Assembly (NCBI GenBank): GCA_023078555.1
Contig: CM041196.1
Location: forward strand, 992,001 to 1,056,000
Reading direction: 5' to 3'
Source of the DNA: Ulva prolifera
Lineage: Eukaryota; Chlorophyta; Ulvophyceae; Ulvales; Ulvaceae
DNA: 64,000 nt
In this document: positions 25,901 through 36,500 of the stretch, piece after piece
Position numbering within the stretch: position 1 is the first letter of the stretch
How the letters are laid out: every line of letters starts with the position of its first letter
Notes under the pieces: generated by a model
The model's database searches: none
Told to the model about the DNA's origin: nothing
Seen by the model: only the letters and a program-made list of their open reading frames with translations
Program-made: the position numbers and the translations under genes

Positions 25901-26735
25901 GGAGCCGATGCGTGGCACCAAGTTTGACCAGGCGCTGCTGGTGATGCAGGGAGCCGTTGCCAGGGTGTGATCCTGCCCTGCCCAAGCGCGTGTTGACCAT
26001 GACCTGCGCACATCTCATCAGCAGTGGATAGCTGACACTGTGCATATCCTTCTGATGGTTATTGGATGCAGGAGCGCAGCTGGGAGCATGCATCCACATC
26101 CGGACCCATGCACCCAGTTGCGCCGGCTGCCCGGTTTTTTCAGCATGCATGGTAGGCTGGTCACCGTTCAAAAGTGTGCCAGCTGCAAAGCGTTTCATCT
26201 GGGCAAATCTGCATGGCCATAAGTGCGTGGCTTGCTTGGAGGCAGCCCGCGTAGCCAGCACCACCGCTACCAACTTGTGATATGAAATCATGCGAGGAAT
26301 ACAGCCCACGCGAGAAGTGACTTTGATGAGCTCTCACACGTGCACATGCAGATGTGCCTGCACAGGCAAACCCTACATGGACGTTCTGATTGCTTTGAGT
26401 GTGTGCAGTGGCGCGCCGGAGGCACTGACAACTTGAAGCCGGTCGTGATTCTGCTGACAGACAGCGAGGACTGGGTCAAGGCAAGCAGCGTGGACGTACT
26501 GCAGCACATCATGGAAGGCGAGAAGCAGCTGCCGGAGGCAGAGCGCCTGACAGTGCATGTTATTGGCTTCGGCCCGGGTGTCGACGAGTCCTTCATCCAG
26601 CAGCTCGCCACCATTGGCTGTGGGAGCCACTTCACCTGCCAGGCCGCTCGCGACATGGATCGCACCAACCTGGTGAAGGCCTTCAGCCGCATTGCTGCCC
26701 GGCCTGGCGACCAGGTCGCCCTAGTGCCCAATTAG
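4928..26735 (+). CDS. Giant GBP/VLIG-like GTPase with Cys/His-rich region and C-terminal VWA domain, copy 1
   Basis: Exons by splice signals, phase and comparison with copy 2: 4928-5086, 6058-6235, 7365-7531, 7958-8197, 8487-8714, 9086-9401, 9782-10100, 10764-11121, 11565-11812, 13037-13455, 13874-14212, 14800-14942, 15454-15786, 16002-16274, 16461-16493 (tentative), 16572-16875, 17721-17940, 18224-18655, 19010-19352, 19879-20125, 20417-21506, 22125-22716, 23182-23540, 24012-24119, 24309-24624, 25032-25180, 25598-25964, 26409-26735. The sum is 8,607 nt, a whole number of codons, for about 2,868 residues without an internal stop. Order: unknown N-terminal region (1-1038), beta-rich region (1039-1426), GTPase (1426-1767), acidic linker (1767-2130), Cys/His-rich region (2130-2638), VWA (2638-2868). 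The start is the ATG at 4928; the first exon ends TTC before GTACGC as in copy 2. The protein lacks an obvious signal peptide or membrane segment and is probably cytosolic. A VLIG-like large GTPase is the closest analogy; the precise role is unknown. Intron 5 uses a GC donor. Confidence 0.85.
8487..9085 (+). other. Copy 1 exon 5 and its GC-AG intron
   Basis: Exon 5 (8487-8714) ends CACAAG and the intron starts GCGAGT at 8715, a non-canonical but recognised GC donor that otherwise fits the donor consensus. No GT alternative keeps the frame at the conserved position. The intron ends TGTAG at 9085 and the next exon (ATCTGCCTGG) aligns with copy 2 exon 6. In copy 2 the equivalent intron has a normal GTGAGC donor. 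Confidence 0.65.
12517..12790 (-). mobile_element. 5'-truncated LINE 3' end inside copy 1 intron 9
   Basis: Read on the minus strand, this piece contains the last codons of the LINE ORF2 seen at 2100-2249, including the region before the closing PSAMNE stop, then about 100 bases of 3' UTR and a tail containing GGATACGGCTCTG and TAAATTCAGATTTACTTTG. It is inserted opposite to the host gene. Only the C-terminal block remains, as expected for a target-primed insertion that stopped early. The edges carry similar TGAATG(CATG)TATGTA words, which may be target-site duplications but are imperfect. Confidence 0.75.
15454..17940 (+). other. Copy 1 exons 13-17: beta-rich region before the GTPase
   Basis: Residues about 1039-1426. 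The exons are full of short alternating hydrophobic segments such as TSRILALLLPA, HVIAFCAFT, KQWLCTPCR, TALLAV and GGTYLLAANG, which look like beta-strands and may form a propeller or sandwich. This is an inference from the pattern and not a domain match. Exon 15 (16461-16493, 11 codons, bounded by TTGCAG and GTGAGC) has no counterpart found in copy 2, and the frame is kept with or without it, so it may be optional or not real. Confidence 0.65.
17257..17694. mobile_element. hAT-like MITE in copy 1 intron
   Basis: A 438-bp element with terminal inverted repeats that start CAGAGTTGCATTA on both ends and continue with matching ACG-rich words (left TACG, right inverted TACGTTTCG). It is flanked by a perfect 8-bp direct repeat, ACGGCAAC, at 17249-17256 and 17695-17702. 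An 8-bp duplication and a CAG-type terminus are the hallmarks of hAT superfamily elements. The interior holds many CGTA/TACG words and no transposase frame, so it is non-autonomous. It sits in the intron between the exons ending 16875 and starting 17721, only 26 bp before the acceptor. Confidence 0.8.
18224..20125 (+). other. Copy 1 exons 18-20: GBP/VLIG-like GTPase domain
   Basis: Residues about 1426-1767. The P-loop GQQSTGKS lies near residue 1,482 and is followed by YQLNHLGGTLFDVAGGRCTD, where the RCTxGVWM pattern is characteristic of GBP, atlastin and VLIG G domains (the switch I threonine is in CTDG). The DxxG motif is VVFLDCEGIGS. Exon 19 has RRVFRGSIMFCLKDVP, with KD in the position where GBPs have the RD guanine-recognition motif. 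Exon 20 (DWTAIDRQLIVSKAKAVRA) continues a helical part. These proteins bind and hydrolyse GTP and dimerise through the G domain; whether this one oligomerises is unknown. The residues needed for nucleotide binding appear intact. Confidence 0.85.
20417..21506 (+). other. Copy 1 exon 21: long exon coding an acidic low-complexity linker
   Basis: At 1,090 nt this is by far the longest exon. It codes for a segment rich in Asp, Ser, Ala and Gly with runs such as TDDDDDDASSMG and GGDDSSSDDDWAID, flanked by more regular ends. The last 90 residues (MQWTLPLPDHELRLGSAVQ onward) match copy 2 well and include LxVPEALLQxDL. The copy 2 exon is 267 nt shorter, all of the difference lying in the acidic part, so this region behaves as a disordered spacer between the GTPase and the Cys/His region. 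Confidence 0.75.
21575..21667 (+). repeat. Isolated SINE/LINE 3' tail in copy 1 intron 21
   Basis: The phrase CATGTGGTCCCGTTAATTTG, then GGAGTTGTCAATGTCC, GGATACGGCTCAGTA and TTCTTTACTTTACAC follow one another in the same order as in the SINE-like element at 28737-29000 (there on the minus strand). Only the 3' part is present, about 90 bp. Confidence 0.6.
22125..25180 (+). other. Copy 1 exons 22-26: Cys/His-rich zinc-binding-like region
   Basis: Residues about 2130-2638. After a basic helix (QGLLRRRRAV) come repeated clusters of Cys and His with spacings such as HxCxxxHxCxxDCxFC, HGRHMCxxxPHACGxPC, CxCxCxNHLCGxxC, CPLCGGGCPGGHFH and HYCGAPCPQC. At least eight such clusters can be counted by eye. 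They resemble NFX1-type or RING-like zinc binding motifs, but the order is not one I can assign to a named family. The last exons add HEGRHRAPHGNL and CDSFCTNCGRGHLHFVNCDK. Nearly every Cys and His is kept in copy 2, which argues for metal binding and purifying selection. Confidence 0.75.
24125..24149 (+). repeat. Homopolymer run of about 25 C in copy 1 intron 24
   Basis: The donor GTAAG at 24120 is followed at once by about 25 C residues. No comparable run is present in the copy 2 intron at 60319. The exact length should be treated with caution because such runs are prone to sequencing error. Confidence 0.8.
25598..26735 (+). other. Copy 1 exons 27-28: C-terminal VWA domain with MIDAS
   Basis: Residues about 2638-2868. 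The metal-ion-dependent adhesion site is complete: DRSGSM (DxSxS) near residue 2,652, the threonine in RGTKFDQAL, and the aspartate in VVILLTDSED. The end (FGPGVDESFIQQLATIG and KAFSRIAARP) fits the last strands and helix of a VWA fold. The intron lies between the threonine and aspartate parts, at the same place and phase in copy 2. VWA domains with a MIDAS bind protein ligands through Mg2+; intracellular ones usually sit in assembly or remodelling complexes. The stop TAG is at 26733-26735. Confidence 0.9.
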
Positions 26736-27528
26736 CTTCAATCACAGCAGCACTAGGCTACTGGCTGGGCCTTGTATTGCACATCAAAGAGTTTGAATCT
26801 GTATCCATACTGAGCTGAAGGGGTGGGGGGTATCCTGCAAGAGGACCAGAGGCTGAGGCCGAAACTTGTACACTGTTGCCCCCTTTTATTGCTTCCTTTT
26901 TGGTTGTGTATGTGACCACTGATGCAACAGATACTCGCGCCATGTTTTACTGCCCCGCTGTACTCTACCACACCTTCAATGTACAAGCCGGCTAGAGTGA
27001 TGCATGCATGGATGTTTGAAATTCCCCCGTTCCCCGCCTCTGCATGGACGTACATATGCATGCATCTGTATCACGAAGATGCGCCGCTGAGCCAAGTTCA
27101 AGCAGCAAATATGCAGAACCACTGTGCATGCGTTTATTTGATCCTCGGACATGCGCCAATCAGCATTATGTCTTGTGCAAGCAGCAACTGCCAGTGGGAG
27201 TTGCGCACACGATCACGCGGCCGAGCTCATATCTGCCCTTTCTACTGTGTAAAATTCTCTTCTTGACACGCTAGCCCTCTGGTGCGTGGTAACGTTAGTT
27301 CGGTGTGGCTCCGTTGCCGGAAGCGACGCCAGCAAACTGTCGTATGCACAGCGCTCTATTGGAGCAACCACTCTAGAGCACGTCTTTTGGCTGGCAGATC
27401 TGCAGCGATATATTATATTGCGGGCGATAGTCCTACATACGTAGCAAAGGTATCGGTATTTCGAATTAGCAGACCCACATGTACACCGGTACCGCCGTCT
27501 GTCACGCCGCGCGTCGAGTGGATCAGGC
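26736..27528. other. Intergenic gap between the two gene copies
   Basis: No gene was seen. It must contain the 3' UTR and poly(A) site of copy 1 and the promoter of copy 2. A TGTAA word at 27248-27252, about 513 nt after the copy 1 stop, is a candidate poly(A) signal of the chlorophyte kind. An AT-rich word, GATATATTATATTG, at about 27406-27420 lies some 110 bp before the copy 2 ATG and could be a TATA-like element. Both are weak calls. Confidence 0.4.
27248..27252 (+). terminator. Candidate TGTAA poly(A) signal for copy 1
   Basis: TGTAA is the dominant poly(A) signal of chlorophyte nuclear genes. This one lies about 513 nt after the stop, and copy 2 has one at a similar distance (63436-63440). 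A five-base word occurs often by chance. Confidence 0.3.
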
Positions 27529-30500
27529 ATGATGCAGCCGCGGCCACCGTCGGATCCAGCTGAGTCTGGTCGCGAAGACCGACCCAGACTTGAATCACCC
27601 GGCCCAGCCGCAGCATGGCCGTCCGGAGTGGCACATGTGCAGCAACTGACTACCGGCCTATACCAGCTTGTGCGAGTGCGCCGTGAAGCTCAAGACCACA
27701 CCTTCGTACGTCGCCCTACCTGACCAGTCATGAACACGTCATCATGACGCGGGTGCATGAGGTGCATGTCGTATTTGTCTCCCATTTGGATCGGGAGACA
27801 ATGCCCACATGCATGCACATGATGCTGCGGCGACACCCGCCCAAACTGCGCCCGTGTGCATGGAACGCAACTGGATAGGTGTTTGTCACATGGTACGGTA
27901 CCGTGGGCACGCTTGACGGCGCCTCAGACACGACGCGGTGTATGTGCGTGCGTTGTGTGACGAGGTTTCAGGCAGAGTCCGGTATGAGCAAGTATATATG
28001 TGACGGAGCCCGTGTACGTACGACGCTTCGGAAGCCTCCGGAACGCAATTGGAGCTAGCTAGCTCATGCATGTGCTGAATCTTGATTCTGGGAGCCGTGG
28101 GCGCAGGGTCAATCTCCTCTGTGATCATGAATCATTTATGATGTCGAAGCACGCCATGGTGCATCCTATGACGTTACTTGTCTCAGCCATGTGCATGCAT
28201 GCACTTTTATCATTCCAGCATGTCATGCATCACGTACATGCATTGTGTGCACGGTAAAGTAAAAGTCAAGTAAATCTGAATTTACTGAGCCGTATCGGTT
28301 GTGGGTATGGAGGCTTGTGGTGTGCGGTTCCCCTAGTTGTTGCTCGCGGTGCTGCCTTGCTTGCTTTGTCCTTGTAACACATACACACACGATCACACTA
28401 CAACCGCGCCAGACCAATTTGGCATGGTACCCACGCAACAGCACACGTCAGCGCCCGCCCGGGCCGCAGCCATAAACACACAGGCCCCCTTATAATTAAT
28501 TAAGGTCCCCTTAACCTTGATATGCTTGCTTCTTTCGCGGTGCTGCCCACCTCGCCACTTTGTAACACACACAGCTGCAGCGGCCCCCATACCCCACAAC
28601 CACAACCACATTCGCACGCCCATCCCGTCCCACAGCCCGGCTCCAGAGTCCTGAAAGCACACGCAGCCCAGGCTGCAAATCTGAACACATGGGCTTCTGT
28701 GTTTGTGTGTCAGGCTGCGGCCGGGGTTGGTGCTGACGTAAAGTAAAGTAAAGTAAATCTGAATTTACTGAGCCGTATCCTATTGGACATTGACAACTCC
28801 GAATTAACGGGACCACATATGCGGAAGGGGTAAACCACCTGGAAACCCCCCTCAGACGACCGTACGCAACTCACTGGGCCTCCTCCTGTGCTAAGCGAGG
28901 TGGTCACGTACGGCTGTTGCGATTCCCCAAAGCGCACGCAGAATCGATCCCACGACCTCCTGAAACGGAGGGGGTAGCTTTTAATCAGTCCTCAACCCAT
29001 TGGACGTGTGCGGTGGTGTGGGTGTGCCAGTCTCTGTTGCGTGCTTGAGGTTGCGAGGGTGTGTGTTGCCCCTGTTTGTGTTCTGCGATGCTACCTGCCT
29101 CTCTGGCTTCGTCCTTGTACCACAGATGCATTGATTGATCAGTGGTCACGCAGACGCACTGACCACACGGGATCACGCTGCCACCCCGCATGCTGCTTCG
29201 GGCCTAATTCTTATGGACGTGCCCATCAGCCGGCCCTAGCTTGCCTTGACAGTGGGGGCCTTGGCTGCTGTGGCGATACCCTTGTGCGCATGCTTGGGCA
29301 CATACGCTGGGTGCTGCAGGTGTCAAAGCCGGTGGCAGTGGTCCAAGAATTTGTAAGGGTCTGCAATGACATTGCAGAAGGCTCGTTTGACGAAAGTGCA
29401 AGGTCGGTGGACTTCAGCCGCCTGGACGCAACGCAAATCAAAGCAACAGGCTTGTTTGGGGACAGGCAATCTGTGTGGAGTGCTCTGGTGGATGTTGGTG
29501 TGCTTCTCTCCACTCCACCCGGGTGAACCGACGTTGCTGCTACATATGTTTAGAGCTTGATGCTATGCACACACCTATGAAAGCCCTAATGGTCACTCAC
29601 GCTTCCACTGCCACCAGTACACGGCTGTAGGCGCCAATTGCCATCATCATGTAAAAACAGTAGCAGGCGTGCACACGTATTGGTGTGCCACCGCGTGCTG
29701 TGTCGCCCGCATATGTAAAAAATAAAAAATGTGTGCCGGGTGGGAAGGCGTTGATGTGCGTGTCCTTTGCGCCTCTTTGTGTCTGTGATCATAGGCGGCA
29801 GTTTGCGTGCATGTCCGCAACAAATGCATGCGAGCAATCCCCACAGGGTGCCTATAGTGGCGGAATGTTGGTGGTTGTGGGCTTGGCTGCTATCATGCTT
29901 GTGCGGCTGCTGTCCGCTACGCTAGCCGCCCGCTTACACCCCACGATTTGCTGTGGATGCAGAGGTTTGAGCTATTGACGTACCTTATATGTAGATGTTG
30001 CGCTCACGGATGTATTTTTGGCTGGGGCTAGGCTACATGTACGCATATCCCTGTGGCCATGAGCAGCGCGGATCCAGCACAAAGCATCACGACCGGATGT
30101 TGCTGCTTCAACCAGTCATATCTTGAGCCAAAGTGCATCATAAACCTGGGTGCAGGCCTCTGTCCGGACGAAGTATCACCAGATGATCTACATGAAGGCT
30201 TGCTGTTGTGGTGCCCATGGCTTTCCGCTGCTGCGGCTAACATGGAAACATCCACACAGAGCGATGAAGAAGACACCGACGGAGCAGACCTCCATGGATC
30301 TGGGGAGACGGTGTGCCCTCTCGGAAGCAGTCACTACATGCACCACTAATATGCAGCTGTGCATGCCAACATACTGTTTCTGTATGTTACGGGCCACTAG
30401 GAGAATGGTGACATTCCGGGGCGGATCCGAAGGCGTTCCGCTGACAGAGGAACGTTCCTACGAGGCTCTTGACCTTCCGCCCGCGTGCGTATGCTTCACA

Positions 30501-33500
30501 AGGAACGATGGTGGCGGAATGTCCTATGGCTTCCTTGGTGGCCGCGGAATGTCCGATGGCTTCCTTGGTGGCCGCGGAATGTCCAATGGCTTCCTCGGCA
30601 ACAGCGCTGACATGATTGTGTGCTCTTCCATAGCGCGAGACAGGCCAATCAGTCTCCGCAGATGAAAAGCACTGGAAATCCATTGCGTACTGAGGCGAAC
30701 GCAGCTGCGCACAAATAAAAACATTACAAACGAGCACATGGAAGAAGAAAAACATCAAAGAAGCTGCGCCCATGTACGTCCAGCAGTCCGACTGCTCAGA
30801 GTTTGAGCTGGAACAAGTTTACAAAAGAGTTAACGGAGAAGACATACATGCATGTACACCAAAGGATATTGAAAAGGATTGAGCACTCATGCCTGCAGAT
30901 CCGATGCCCACGTAAGACGAGGACGTGCCTGACAAGTTGGTGCTACTCTCCTTTAGGTGGTCAAGCATGGACCGCGTTCAGAGGAGACAAATGGCGTGCT
31001 CCTGTCGCTGAGTGGTCAGTGTGGCACCGTCCATTCCGGTCTGAATCGATGCACGTGTGCCCAGTCAGCAACATCGTGGAATGGTCGGTGCCTCACCGAC
31101 CATTACGGCCCAGTCAGCAACGTCGTGGAATGGTCGGTGCCTCACCGACCATTACGGGGTCGAGTAATGCATGCGCTAGTCACCACTGCAGTGTCGATGG
31201 ATAGCCCACGAGCATTGCATCTCGCCATCAACGATCTCTGGAGCGAGTCTAGTACCAACGGAGCATCTTCCCACAGCAATGTAAGCCAATTCATATGAGC
31301 TATTATAAGCGTCCGGAGTCTCTCGTCGGCGTCGATATCGTCTCATGATAATGCATTTCTAGTTTATTTGTATCGACTCTCTTTGTATTTCTCTGGTACT
31401 GTCCTGACGTGCAGGGAGGCTAGCTGAAGGTTAACAGCATGTGGCACGAATAATGCTTGCGATTCATTTGTATAGCGTGGCATAACATGTCTGGCGTGGG
31501 TGGTGAGGGCGCTGTGGCCTGTCTTTAAGGCGATGGTCAGCCTGACCCTGGCGTGGCAGCACCCAGACATGAAGGGGGCAGAGGGCATAATAACACAGAA
31601 ACACCAAGTGCCACTGTGATTCGGCAACGATGGGCAGCATCACTGTCACCCCCGCTGCACTGCGTGGGGGGGCAGAGGGGGTAACAGCACAGAAACATCA
31701 AGTGCCGGTGAGCTGCGGCAGCGATGGGCAGCATCACTGTCACTCCCACTTCACCGCGTGCGGGGGGCAGAGGGGGTAGCAGCACAGAACCATCAAGTGC
31801 CGGTGAGCTGCGGCAGCGATGGGCAGCATCACTGTCACCCCCACTTCACCGCGTGCGGGGGCAGAGGGGGTAGCAGCACAGAACCATCAAGTGCCGCTGA
31901 GCTGCGGCAGCGATGGGCAGCATCACTGTCACCCCCACTTCACCGCGTGCGGGGGCAGAGCCCTCGAGGGGGTAACAGAACAGAAAAACCAGGTGCCACT
32001 GTGCTTCGGCAACGATGGGCAGCAACACTGTCAACCCCGCTGCACTGCGTGGGGGGGCAGAGGGGGTAACAGCACAGAAAAACCAGGTGCCACTGTGCTT
32101 CGGCAACGATGGGCAGCAACACTGTCAACCCCGCTGCACTGCGTGGGGGGGCAGAGGGGGTAACAGCACAGAAAACCCAGGTGCCACTGTGCTTCGGCAA
32201 CTATGGGCAGCAACACTGTCAACCCCGCTGCTCTGCGTGGGGGGGCAGAGGGGGTAACAGCACAGAACCATCAAGTGCCGCTGAGCTGCGGCAGCGATGG
32301 GCAGCATCACTCTCACCCCCTCTGCTCTGCGTGATGAGGCAGAGGACGCACTTTTGCCGACATCCCAATACATTGCCGAGCCATTGCTGCTGTAGCATGC
32401 TGCGTCACAGCCATACTATGCGCCTCTGCCATCTGAGAGGGGGGAGGCCACGCGACACATGGTGCCCACCCGCACAAACACGCATGCACACCCACATCGG
32501 TACAACGTTCAACGGTACTGCAGCAGCGGTGCATATACTACATTTTTGCCCGACTTGTCTTGCATCGGAACCACTAAAACGATTTTATTACTTTACCACG
32601 TACATATGTATGGCTCATACTGCCGTTGTGTCTCTGCTTTCGGTGTCGCCAATCATCCGGGGTTCATGCTAGCGCCAGGAGGCACCATGAGATCTGTGTA
32701 AAGGTGGCCTGGGGCTGTTTGGGTTGCGTGCATGGCTGGGTCCACTAACGCCACACTCACCGCGATGCTGTTTTTGCATGCATGCGTGCATGCGATGTGT
32801 GGCGGTAACGCTCGCCATTCCAGGCGCGATCTCCATATGTGAGCTGTTAAAACCTAAACATTGCATCAGTGAGCATAAATGTATTATCAATTCGTTGTGC
32901 TGTCTCAATGCGCTGGAGTGCAAGCCATGACATCCGTACTGCGTGTGCGGGCGCACCGACATGATCATTGCGGCGTATCTGGTTGAACAGAGCGCCTGAA
33001 GTCTTCTACAATCTCTGTCTGTGAGTATTATTGTATAATGTGGTGTGAATCGTAGGCGGGTCTTTCACTCCCGGGCTGGCGTCTACTTGTTAGCAAGCAG
33101 CAGCCGCAGGCGTCATCGCCGCTGCTCAACTTCCGACATGCTCAATTGAAGTATGCTGCAAGGTGTGACGTTTGTATATGTCTGACGGCGCTGTCGTGGA
33201 CATCACTTCCTTGCGAAGGCGTCGAAGACGCAGCTGATGTGCCGATATCGATGGTCGAGGCGCACACATTGTTCTGTTCGAGATGGCGCCTGCCACCAGT
33301 TTAGAACTACTTCGTATATCATATATGTTGTAGCTGTATGCTGTAGCTTTGGATATGTTGTAGCTTCGGATGTGCGATGGCGCCCGATCGCATGAACCAC
33401 GTTCACCTTGCTTGCAGAGCAGCTGCTTGAGGTGATTGCCGTCCGACTCCGTGTCTCAAACAAACTGACATTCTTAGAGTACGCGTAAGCAGTAATGTTA

Positions 33501-36500
33501 CTTGGAGCCTATCTACGCTTGCTTCTCTGCTGCTCGATCGAGATCATTGTGGTGCGCGCGCACCACAATGCCAGGCGCCTGGCATTTGCGTGCACCATCG
33601 GTTGTTGACCAGGTGTGTTTTCGCAGGTCACGGGTATCAGCATCTTCCGGTATACCTACGTAGCCTACCTGAGGAACACACACTCACGTGGAAGTTATTT
33701 CGAGCCGGCCATGGGATCGTGACATCAAGCAAAACCGCATGGCATGGAGGTGGTGCGATCCTATACCAAGTGCTTCCATTGTGGAGAGCAAACATATGGA
33801 GTCGCGATCCTGCCGGACTGAGTTGTGATTGCGGTTGTGGTGTTCGTGTGTGTGTGAGTGTATGTTGCAGTTGATTCGGGTGAGATTCGGTTTCAGTGTT
33901 TGTTTTCTCCCGTTCACTCTTTTGTAACGTATGGAGTATGTTCTAGATTGACTATGGTTGGACAGTACCGAACACTCTCGCGCGGCGCGACTTGCATAAA
34001 TCTCGGCGAACAAAGTTTACATGCACTGCTGCCATCGACAGTGACTTCGTGGCAACAAGCAGGCGCCCAAACATCGCATTTGTGTGTGCACACGTGCGTC
34101 CAAGTTTGACCTCGCCAGTACCCGCAGGGCGTCTATAAGCATGCATGGGATCAAAATTGTAAGACAAGGCAGCCAAAGGATTGAGAGGACCGGAATATGT
34201 CGACAGCAGTGAGGGCTTAGAGAATTATCCGGCGCGTTCCTTGTTTGAGTGCTTTGTGTTGGGGTTGCAATCCTTCGAGTGTATACATGTATCATTTAGC
34301 TGCGTACGTGGTGCCTCCACGTGGTGTCCTGTCTCGCCTTGATAGCTGATGCACATTGCATTTCCCAAGAGGCACGCGGAATACATCTGCACCATCGTAA
34401 GTTCGTTTAGTGTTCTTCTGCATGCCTGCTACAGCGGGCAGTCCCGCACCGTTCGTTTTCAAGAGTCCGCGAGAGCGGATGGTGGTGCACCGTCCATTCG
34501 TAGTTACAAAAGGGTGAACGAGATAAAAACAACACTGAAATTCTTAGTCGCCACGCCGCGCATGGTTCGTCACATGCATGATTGCCCGAATGGTTGGTGG
34601 CCCACCAACCATTCCGGGGAGCCTGGATCATGACATATGCCATGCATATGCATGACTGCCCGAATGGTTGGTGGCCCACCAACCATTCTTGTGCGCCGCG
34701 CCGTGCATGGATGCTTACATGCATGACTTCCCGAATGGTTGGTGGCCCACCAACCATTCCGGGGAGCCTGGATCATGACATATGCCATGCATATGCATGA
34801 CTGCCCGAATGGTTGGTGGCCCACCAACCATTCTTGTGCGCCGCGCCGTGCATGGATGCTTACATGCATGACTTCCCGAATGGTTGGTGGCCCACCAACC
34901 ATTCCGGGGAGCCTGCATCGTGACATGCATGACTGCCCGAATGGTTGGTGGCCCACCAACCATTCCGGGGAGCCTGGATCATGACATGCATGACTGCCCG
35001 AATGGTTGGTGCCCACCAACCATTCTTGTGCGCCGCGCCTTGCATGGATGCTTACATACATGACTGCCCGAATGGTTGGTGGCCCACCAACCATTCCGGG
35101 GAGCCTGGATCATGACATATGTCATGCATATGCATGACTGCCCGAATGGTTGGTGGCCCACCAACCATTCTTGTGCGCCGCGCCGTGCATGGATGCTTAC
35201 ATACATGACTGCCCGAATGGTTGGTGGCCCACCAACCATTCCGGGGTGCCTGGATCATGACATGCATGACTGCCCGAATGGTTGGTGGCCCACCAACCAT
35301 TCTTGTGCGCCACGCCGTGCATGGATGCTTACATACATGACTGCCCGAATGGTTGGTGGCCCACCAACCATTCTCGTGCGCCGCGCCTTGCATGGATGCT
35401 TACATACATGACTGCCCGAATGGTTGGTGGGCCACCAACCATTCTTGTGCGCCGCGCCGTGCATGGATGCTTACATACATGACTGCCCGAATGGTTGGTG
35501 GCCCACCAACCATTCCGGGGTGCCTGGATCATGACATGCATGACTGCCCGAATGGTTGGTGGCCCACCAACCATTCTTGTGCGCCACGCCGTGCATGGAT
35601 GCTTACATACATGACTGCCCGAATGGTTGGTGGCCCACCAACCATTCTCGTGCGCCGCGCCCCACATTCCCTGACATACCCATCTGATGTAGACGTTGTG
35701 CTACTGCAAAACAAACACATTGGGCAACAACATACCAGTGCGCGTGAATGAGCGCAAGCCACTGACACATCACCTATCCATGCAGTTGTCCAGAATCGGA
35801 GCGAGGACTTCTTACGGCGAGGGCACGATGAAGCCGGCCGCGCAGTGGGCACAAGAAGACGGACTATACGTGGCTGACTACGAGTACTTCAAGAAATTCA
35901 TCCTTGGCGCACTAAAAATGGAGGGGACAGCGGAATCTCCGTTGCATCCCATCCATAAGAGGAGCCAGAAGGTTGGCCTCGTGTTGAAGATTACCCGGAA
36001 GAAGTATGTCGATTAGTTGTATACCAACGTGGGCTCGGAAAGAAACTGTACACATGCGGTGATCATGATTAAATGTATGAGTGGAGTATATGACATGTTA
36101 GAGGTGGCACTACATGTGATCGTAGTATCATCGTTCCATATGAACATGATGAGGCCACCCAAGGTGACGAGATATCAATGTAATCAATGTCTATGATATG
36201 CCTATGCAAGCCATGACCACCCCTGCCTACGAACTCGTGTGAACACATCAATAAATCTGTCTTGTTCCGGAATCACGGTGTACATTTGATGACATGCTGC
36301 TTGTATATGCACTCGAAACTGCCTTTCCCGCAGGACCGTATGTCCTGTGCACTAATCGCGATTCTCTGTCGAAAACGTGGTACACATGTTACAATAGAGT
36401 GAATGGGAGAGAACAAACATTGAGACCGAGTTGCATCCGAATCAACGGCAACCTACACGTGGCACGCATGTAAAGATGGCCTTGATGACCTCACCACTTA

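Noticed and set aside
28900-29000. A functional tRNA gene
   Set aside because: Only a B-box-like word and a small hairpin are present; a full cloverleaf with acceptor stem cannot be drawn, and a LINE-type tail follows. A SINE head explains it better.
31758-32672. Frames of 80-187 codons over the minisatellite
   Set aside because: The same repeat gives open frames in both directions; no start context, splice signal or homology supports a protein.
34557-35665. CRISPR-like array (palindromic repeats at regular spacing)
   Set aside because: The linkers are themselves repeated in two alternating types and are not unique spacers, the surroundings are eukaryotic intron, and no cas gene is present.
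34407-35852. Long repetitive frames on both strands (MVGGPPTIRAVM-type repeats)
   Set aside because: They follow from the unit lengths of the palindromic array and occur in several frames and on both strands at once.
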